Below, one piece after another: positions 5,295-9,085 of a stretch of DNA of 9,085 nucleotides. Under the pieces are notes generated by a model, which did not search any database, had not been told where the DNA came from, and saw nothing but the letters and a program-made list of their open reading frames with translations. The DNA comes from Clostridia bacterium (GTDB taxonomy: Bacteria; Bacillota; Clostridia; UMGS1883): positions 1-9,085 of the forward strand of contig JAFSBF010000162.1 of assembly GCA_017441965.1 (NCBI GenBank). Reading direction: 5' to 3'. Numbering within the stretch: position 1 is the first letter of the stretch; every line of letters begins with the position of its first letter. The translations under genes were made by a program, and so were the position numbers.

Positions 5295-6065
5295 TTAATT
5301 TTTCCTTCCTATGAACCTTGTTCCTACCGCTTTGCCGTCAAGAATATCATAAAGAATGGCAGGTGATGAGCCGTTTGCGATAATCATATCTATGTCGCTC
5401 TGCAGACAGATTTGTGCGGCGTGAAGCTTTGTTGCCATTCCGCCTGTGCCAAGCTCTGACCCCTTACCTCCTGCAAGGGAAAGAATTTCGGGGGTGATTT
5501 CCCTGACCTCTTCTATAAGAACGGCGTTTTTATCTGTATGCGGATCTGCAGTATAAAGCCCGTCTATATCTGAAAGAAGAACAAGCAAATCTGCCTTGCA
5601 GCTTTGTGCAACGAGAGCGCTTAATGTATCGTTGTCGCCTACAGAAATTTCCTCTGTTGCGACGGTATCGTTTTCGTTAATAACGGGAAGCGCACCAAGC
5701 TCGATAAGCCTTTGTACCGTGTTGCGGAAGTTCTCGCCACGGCACGTATCCTCAATATCGGGTGCAGTAACAAGAAGCTGTGCAACAGTATGGTTGTATT
5801 CTGAAAAAAGCTTGTCATATGTATACATAAGCTCACACTGACCTACTGCTGCGGCAGCCTGCTTTGTAGGCATATCGGACGGTCTGGTTCCAAGAGAAAG
5901 CTTTCCTACGCCCATTCCTATTGCACCTGAAGAGACGAGGATAATTTCATTCCCTGCGTTTTTAAGGTCGCTTAAAACCTTGCAAAGCTCCTCCACGTGG
6001 CGAATATTAAGGTGTCCCGTACTGTGTGCCAGCGTTGAAGTACCTACCTTCACTGCAATACGCAT
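5295..6065 (-). CDS. proB: Glutamate 5-kinase, short form without PUA domain
   Basis: ProB phosphorylates glutamate with ATP to gamma-glutamyl phosphate, the first and usually proline-inhibited step of the pathway. The amino-acid-kinase domain is complete: VKVGTSTL with Lys6 (5-12), LVSSGAIGMG (43-52), AAAVGQ (71-76), INENDTV (129-135), GDNDTLSALVA (143-153), LLSDIDGLYTADP (163-175) and GTGGMATK (206-213). It ends with GTRFIGRKN at residue 256 on a clean stop. The enterobacterial enzyme is about 110 residues longer because of a C-terminal PUA domain, absent here; short forms are known in other bacteria, so this is not a truncation artefact. The ribosome binding site GAAAGGAT lies at the end of dus, whose stop is 14 bp upstream. 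Confidence 0.97.
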   Translation of the reverse strand: MRIAVKVGTSTLAHSTGHLNIRHVEELCKVLSDLKNAGNEIILVSSGAIGMGVGKLSLGTRPSDMPTKQAAAAVGQCELMYTYDKLFSEYNHTVAQLLVTAPDIEDTCRGENFRNTVQRLIELGALPVINENDTVATEEISVGDNDTLSALVAQSCKADLLVLLSDIDGLYTADPHTDKNAVLIEEVREITPEILSLAGGKGSELGTGGMATKLHAAQICLQSDIDMIIANGSSPAILYDILDGKAVGTRFIGRKN

Positions 6066-6079
6066 TTATATCAATCCTT

Positions 6080-7024
6080 TCAAAGTAACTCGTGTAATAT
6101 GGAATTCATTTGTTCAAGGGTAACAGCGGTATTGATTTTGTTTCTAAGCGATGCCGCACCGCTAAGTCCCTTTATATACCAGGAGGCGTGCTTTCGAGCC
6201 TCCCGTATGCCGATATATTCGCCTTTAAGGGAACATAAAAGCGTAATATGCTCCATTGCAAGGGAAATTTTCTCCTTTGGTGAAGGAATGGTTGTAACGT
6301 GACCATCTTTAAAAAGCTCATTTATCTGTGAGAAAATCCACGGATTTCCCTGCGCCCCTCTGCCAACCATAACTGCGGCGGCACCCGTCTCTATGAGCAT
6401 ATCACGTGCACTTTCCGCCGTGAAAATATCACCGTTTGCAATAACGGGGATGGAAACATTTTTGACAACCTCTGCAATAAGAGACCTATCAGCCGTTCCA
6501 CTGTAAAACTGCTCCCTCGTCCTTGCGTGCACTGTTATTGCGGCAGCACCGCACCGCTGGGAAATGCGTGCAAGCTCCACTGCATTTATATTATCACTGT
6601 CCCAGCCACTGCGCATTTTTACGGTTACGGGTCGGGTCGCATTTTTGCAGACGGAGTCAATAATTTTTTCTGCGAGGTTTAAATCCTTCATCAGTGCACT
6701 GCCCTCACCGTTACCTGTGATTTTGGGGGCAGGACAACCCATATTTATATCTGTAAAAAGCCCGTGCTTTTCAGCCTCTTTAACAACACCTCCCATAACG
6801 TCAGCGTCGTTTCCAAAAAGCTGAACTGCCGTCGGCAAATCCTTTGTTTCTATAAGAGCATTTGTCTTTTTATCCTCAAAGGAAAGCGCCTTCGCACTTA
6901 TCATTTCCGTATAGGAAAGACCTGCACCAAAGCGGTCACAGATTATGCGGAAAGCAAGGTCTGTAACCCCTGCCATAGGGGCAAGAAATACATTGTTTTT
7001 TAAGGTTACGTTTTCTATGTTCAT
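6080..7024 (-). CDS. dusB: tRNA-dihydrouridine synthase (DusB-like)
   Basis: Dus enzymes are FMN- and NADPH-dependent and reduce specific uridines in the tRNA D-loop to dihydrouridine. The 314-residue product shows the TIM-barrel marks in order: LAPMAGVTD (14-22), TAVQLFG (65-71), DINMGCPAPKITGNGEGSAL (92-111) with catalytic Cys97, VKMRSGW (135-141), ITVHARTREQFYSG (163-176), PVIANGDI (193-200) and VMVGRGAQGNPWIF (218-231). The C-terminal helical tRNA-binding domain includes REARKHASWYIKG (274-286). The start codon overlaps the stop of the upstream membrane-protein gene (TAATG) and no ribosome binding site is visible, so translation probably depends on coupling. The DusB clade is inferred from general resemblance. 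Confidence 0.95.
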   Translation of the reverse strand: MNIENVTLKNNVFLAPMAGVTDLAFRIICDRFGAGLSYTEMISAKALSFEDKKTNALIETKDLPTAVQLFGNDADVMGGVVKEAEKHGLFTDINMGCPAPKITGNGEGSALMKDLNLAEKIIDSVCKNATRPVTVKMRSGWDSDNINAVELARISQRCGAAAITVHARTREQFYSGTADRSLIAEVVKNVSIPVIANGDIFTAESARDMLIETGAAAVMVGRGAQGNPWIFSQINELFKDGHVTTIPSPKEKISLAMEHITLLCSLKGEYIGIREARKHASWYIKGLSGAASLRNKINTAVTLEQMNSILHELL

Positions 7025-8091
7025 TATACATCAAGCGACATATCGCCATATGAAATAAATTTATGTTTACGCATAAATTCAGAAACGCAAAGAGAAATTA
7101 TAGCGGGAAGAACGAAATACATCGTTATATTATAAGTAAGAGCAGTTGCAAAGGGCACTTTGTCAATCATAGTGCGGAAGGACATAATCGGCCCTATAAG
7201 ACCTGCCGTTCCCATACCCGAGCCTGTTGCGTTGCTTGTCATTTTAAATACCATTGTTGAAAGAGGCCCTAAAACTGCACTCGAAACAATAGCGGGTATC
7301 CAGATGAGCGGCTTTCTCACAATATTGGGAATTTGAAGCATACTTGTACCAAGTCCCTGCGCTAAAAGACCGCCCAGCTTATTTTCACGGTAGCTTGCTA
7401 CTGCAAAGCCAATCATATTTGCACAACAGCCAACTGTTGCCGCACCTGCCGCAAGTCCGTCAAGACCAAGCACTATACCGATTGCAGCGGAGCTTATCGG
7501 CAGAGTAAGGAACATTCCCATAAGAACACTTACAACTATTCCCATAAGGAAGGGCTGCTGCTGTGTTCCCCAGTTTACGAGAGAGCCGAGGTATGTCATA
7601 AAGGATGAAATGGGAGGGCCTACAAAAATTCCTGCAACACTTCCCGCAATAATACTTACAAGAGGTGTTATAAGGATGTCCACCTTTGTTTTTCCGCTTA
7701 CAAGGCGGCCTGCAAGAATACCTACATATGCTGCAATAAACGCACCGAGAGGCTCGCCGGGAGGGGTGATTGTAAATACTCCGTCGACAAGGACTGAGCC
7801 TGCAATGATTTTTCCTGCATATGCACCTATCATACCATTTGTAGCGGCACTTAAAACAACAAGGGGTGATTCCTTGAATTTATATGCAACACCGCATCCT
7901 ATACCTGCGCCTGTAAGAAGTGATGCAAATTTACCTGCCGTAAATAGCAGATTTCCAAATGAGCCTCCTACAAAAAGAGTGCCGATCTGTGAAAGAATAG
8001 TACCTACAATAAGTGTTGCGAAAAGACCAAGTGCCATTCCGCTAAGACCGTCAATAAAGATGTGGTTAAGTACCGATTTAATGGTTTTCAA
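7024..8091 (-). CDS. Orphan PTS EIIC-like multi-pass membrane protein (PTS_EIIC_2-type)
   Basis: The 355-residue product is very hydrophobic, with about nine or ten membrane segments rich in glycine and alanine. It resembles the stand-alone phosphotransferase-system EIIC family that begins FIDGLSGMALGLFATLIVGT (residues 12-31) and contains LTGAGIGCGVAYKFKESPL near 60. No EIIA, EIIB or HPr gene and no phosphorylatable domain is nearby, so the substrate and even true PTS transport are unproven. I prefer the TTG at 8091 because GGGGG (8100-8104) sits 8 nt upstream and fits the predicted transcript start; the in-frame ATG at 8106 overlaps that site, has no binding site of its own, and would add five residues. 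It is the first gene of the dus-proBA(C) operon, and its stop overlaps the dus start. Confidence 0.85.
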   Translation of the reverse strand: MKTIKSVLNHIFIDGLSGMALGLFATLIVGTILSQIGTLFVGGSFGNLLFTAGKFASLLTGAGIGCGVAYKFKESPLVVLSAATNGMIGAYAGKIIAGSVLVDGVFTITPPGEPLGAFIAAYVGILAGRLVSGKTKVDILITPLVSIIAGSVAGIFVGPPISSFMTYLGSLVNWGTQQQPFLMGIVVSVLMGMFLTLPISSAAIGIVLGLDGLAAGAATVGCCANMIGFAVASYRENKLGGLLAQGLGTSMLQIPNIVRKPLIWIPAIVSSAVLGPLSTMVFKMTSNATGSGMGTAGLIGPIMSFRTMIDKVPFATALTYNITMYFVLPAIISLCVSEFMRKHKFISYGDMSLDV

Positions 8092-8131
8092 AATAATTAC
8101 CCCCATATAAAGATATCTTTTGTTTCTACAT

Positions 8132-8160
8132 ATTATATATAAAATAAAGTCGTTATTCAA
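8132..8160 (-). promoter_or_regulatory. Promoter of the EIIC-dus-proBA(C) operon
   Basis: On the minus strand, TTGAAT (8155-8160) and a perfect TATAAT (8132-8137) are 17 bp apart. Transcription would start near 8125, about 34 nt before the preferred TTG start. No T-box or riboswitch leader fits in that short 5' region, and no other convincing promoter was seen before proC. Confidence 0.7.
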
Positions 8161-8190
8161 GCAAAAATAAGATAAAAGCAAAAAAAACTA

Positions 8191-8218
8191 TTGAATTTTG
8201 ATAAATTTATGCTACAAT
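8191..8218 (+). promoter_or_regulatory. Promoter of the ferredoxin gene, divergent from the proline operon
   Basis: TTGAAT (8191-8196) and TACAAT (8213-8218) are separated by 16 bp, and the second box is preceded by TG one base upstream, giving an extended -10. It is divergent from the promoter at 8132-8160, with 30 bp between the two -35 boxes, an AT-rich stretch with several A-runs. Confidence 0.65.
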
Positions 8219-8252
8219 GTAAGTATAATTCACGTAAAAGAGGTGTAAACTA

Positions 8253-8426
8253 ATGGCTTATATTATTAACGATGATTGCATCGGTTGCGGTGCATGTGCA
8301 GGCGAGTGCCCCTGTGAATGTATTTCAGAGGCAGATGGCAAGTACGTAATCGACGCAGACGCTTGCGTAGAGTGCGGTGCATGTGCAGGTGTTTGTCCTG
8401 TAGCTGCTCCCAATCCTGCTGAGTAA
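8253..8426 (+). CDS. 2[4Fe-4S] ferredoxin, clostridial type
   Basis: This 57-residue protein is a small soluble electron carrier for anaerobic redox enzymes. It has two complete cluster motifs: C9-x2-C12-x2-C15-x3-C19-P and C38-x2-C41-x2-C44-x3-C48-P, in the usual internally duplicated arrangement (GCGACAGECP and ECGACAGVCP). Length and spacing match clostridial ferredoxins. Two extra cysteines, Cys21 and Cys23, follow the first motif (CPCECI), where most relatives have non-cysteine residues. A ribosome binding site (AGAGGTG) lies 7 nt before the ATG, and a promoter lies upstream. A terminator follows 15 bp after the stop, so it is probably made mainly as a single-gene transcript. Redox partners cannot be deduced here. 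Confidence 0.95.
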   Translation: MAYIINDDCIGCGACAGECPCECISEADGKYVIDADACVECGACAGVCPVAAPNPAE

Positions 8427-8441
8427 TTAAAAAAACAAGTC

Positions 8442-8466
8442 AAAAGCCGCCAAAAGGGCGGCTTTT
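8442..8466 (+). terminator. Intrinsic terminator after the ferredoxin gene
   Basis: A 10-bp GC-rich stem (AAAAGCCGCC / GGCGGCTTTT) closes a 5-nt loop AAAAG and runs into TTTTGCTTTG. The U-run is short and interrupted. The methyltransferase gene starts only 20 bp later with no separate promoter in between, so some read-through is likely. Confidence 0.75.
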
Positions 8467-8486
8467 GCTTTGAAAGCGAGAAAGTT

Positions 8487-9085
8487 ATGGTTTACGAATA
8501 TGAAAAGGTTGAAGATTTAAACCTTAAAGGATATAAAGTAATTCAGGATAAAAGCGGTTTTTGTTTTGGGAGCGATGCAGTGCTGCTTTCAAGATTTGCA
8601 AAACCGAAAAAGGGTGCACGGGTGCTTGATTTATGCACGGGAACGGGTATTATTCCCGTCCTTTTGTGGGGGCTTAATGAGCTTTCGGGGATTGATGCGG
8701 TGGAAATTGTGCCTGAGGTTTCAGATATGGCACAGCGCACTATGGAGCTTAATAATCTTTCAGACAAAATCCGTGTGCAGTGCGCAGATTTAAAAGATGT
8801 ACTTAAAATATACGGCAGGCGTTCCTTTGACGCAGTTACGTGCAATCCGCCGTATATGAACGCAGGCGGAGGAATAGTAAACCCAAAAGACCGCCTTGCG
8901 CTGGCACGTCACGAAATTGCGTGCAGTCTTGATGATGTGGTAAAAGCCGCAAAAGATGTATTAAAGCCCTGCGGAAAGCTTTTTATGGTGCACAGGGCAG
9001 ACAGAATGTGCGACGTTATAACTACTATGCGCAAATATAAAATTGAGCCAAAGAGGATGCGGATTGTTTATCCGTCAGAAAGCAA
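8487..9085 (+). CDS. tRNA1(Val) adenine-37 N6-methyltransferase family protein (TrmN6/YfiC-like), 3' end outside window
   Basis: The reading frame is open from the ATG at 8487 to the window edge, about 199 residues, so the C-terminus is missing. It shows a class I S-adenosylmethionine fold: VLDLCTGTGIIPVLL (46-60) binds the cofactor, and the catalytic NPPY motif appears in VTCNPPYMNAGGG, typical of N6-adenine methyltransferases. The N-terminal GFCFGSDAVLLSRFA (24-38) and later ARHEIACSLDDVVKAAKDVL are characteristic of the TrmN6/YfiC group, which modifies A37 in tRNA-Val in enterobacteria; the tRNA target here is by analogy. The ribosome binding site is weak (GCGAGAAAG region). The frame continues across the last base without a stop. 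Confidence 0.9.
   Translation, partial: MVYEYEKVEDLNLKGYKVIQDKSGFCFGSDAVLLSRFAKPKKGARVLDLCTGTGIIPVLLWGLNELSGIDAVEIVPEVSDMAQRTMELNNLSDKIRVQCADLKDVLKIYGRRSFDAVTCNPPYMNAGGGIVNPKDRLALARHEIACSLDDVVKAAKDVLKPCGKLFMVHRADRMCDVITTMRKYKIEPKRMRIVYPSES

Noticed and set aside
7610..8110. A 166-residue open frame on the plus strand opposite the EIIC-like gene
   Set aside because: It mirrors the antisense strand of a well-supported membrane protein gene, is proline- and arginine-rich as expected for a shadow frame, and has no ribosome binding site.
8258..8443. Minus-strand open frame over the ferredoxin gene
   Set aside because: It is a shadow of the ferredoxin; the plus-strand frame has both cluster motifs, a promoter, a ribosome binding site and a terminator.

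Overview
The window looks like the chromosome of an anaerobic low- to mid-GC Firmicute of the class Clostridia, probably a gut Oscillospirales/Ruminococcaceae-type organism. This is inferred from AGGAGG-type ribosome binding sites, sigma-A-like promoters with 16-17 bp spacers, a clostridial 2[4Fe-4S] ferredoxin, a lipoprotein-type amino-acid binding protein and a short glutamate 5-kinase. No species can be named from the sequence alone.

Layout. Positions 1-317 hold the 3' end of a tRNA gene (probably tRNA-Pro, CCA encoded) and a 132-bp direct repeat, present twice at a 163-bp period. Each copy carries the last 18 nt of the tRNA, a two-way intrinsic terminator, an inverted copy of the tRNA T-arm, and a small hairpin. 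From 371 to 2934 the minus strand carries a polar amino-acid ABC importer, transcribed as binding lipoprotein, permease, ATPase from a strong promoter at 2906-2934. From 3006 to 8160 the minus strand carries a probable operon: orphan PTS-EIIC-like membrane protein, tRNA-dihydrouridine synthase, proB, proA and proC, encoding the whole glutamate-to-proline pathway. From 8191 rightwards the plus strand carries a 57-residue two-cluster ferredoxin, a terminator, and a TrmN6/YfiC-type tRNA adenine methyltransferase cut by the window edge.

The genes are mostly ordinary housekeeping genes; the unusual material lies between them. The two large gene-free gaps on the minus strand (1821-2108 inside the transporter operon and 3810-4045 between proA and proC) each hold a copy of the same roughly 175-nt element. 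Its 66-nt core is 60/66 identical between copies. All six differences fall either in a terminal tetraloop or in stem positions where pairing is kept, including one A-T to G-C compensatory change. A second stem next to the core also shows a compensatory swap. This is direct two-copy covariation evidence for a structured, plus-strand-read repeat or small RNA that I do not recognise. In the transporter operon the element is combined with repeated GGCTGTGACA-type segments. These can form alternative pairings around the permease start and could set how much permease and ATPase is made relative to the binding protein.

How the parts work together: the importer brings in a polar amino acid (substrate not determinable here), proBAC makes proline from glutamate, Dus and TrmN6 modify tRNA, and the partial tRNA is probably tRNA-Pro. 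Their adjacency is suggestive, but a functional link is not shown.
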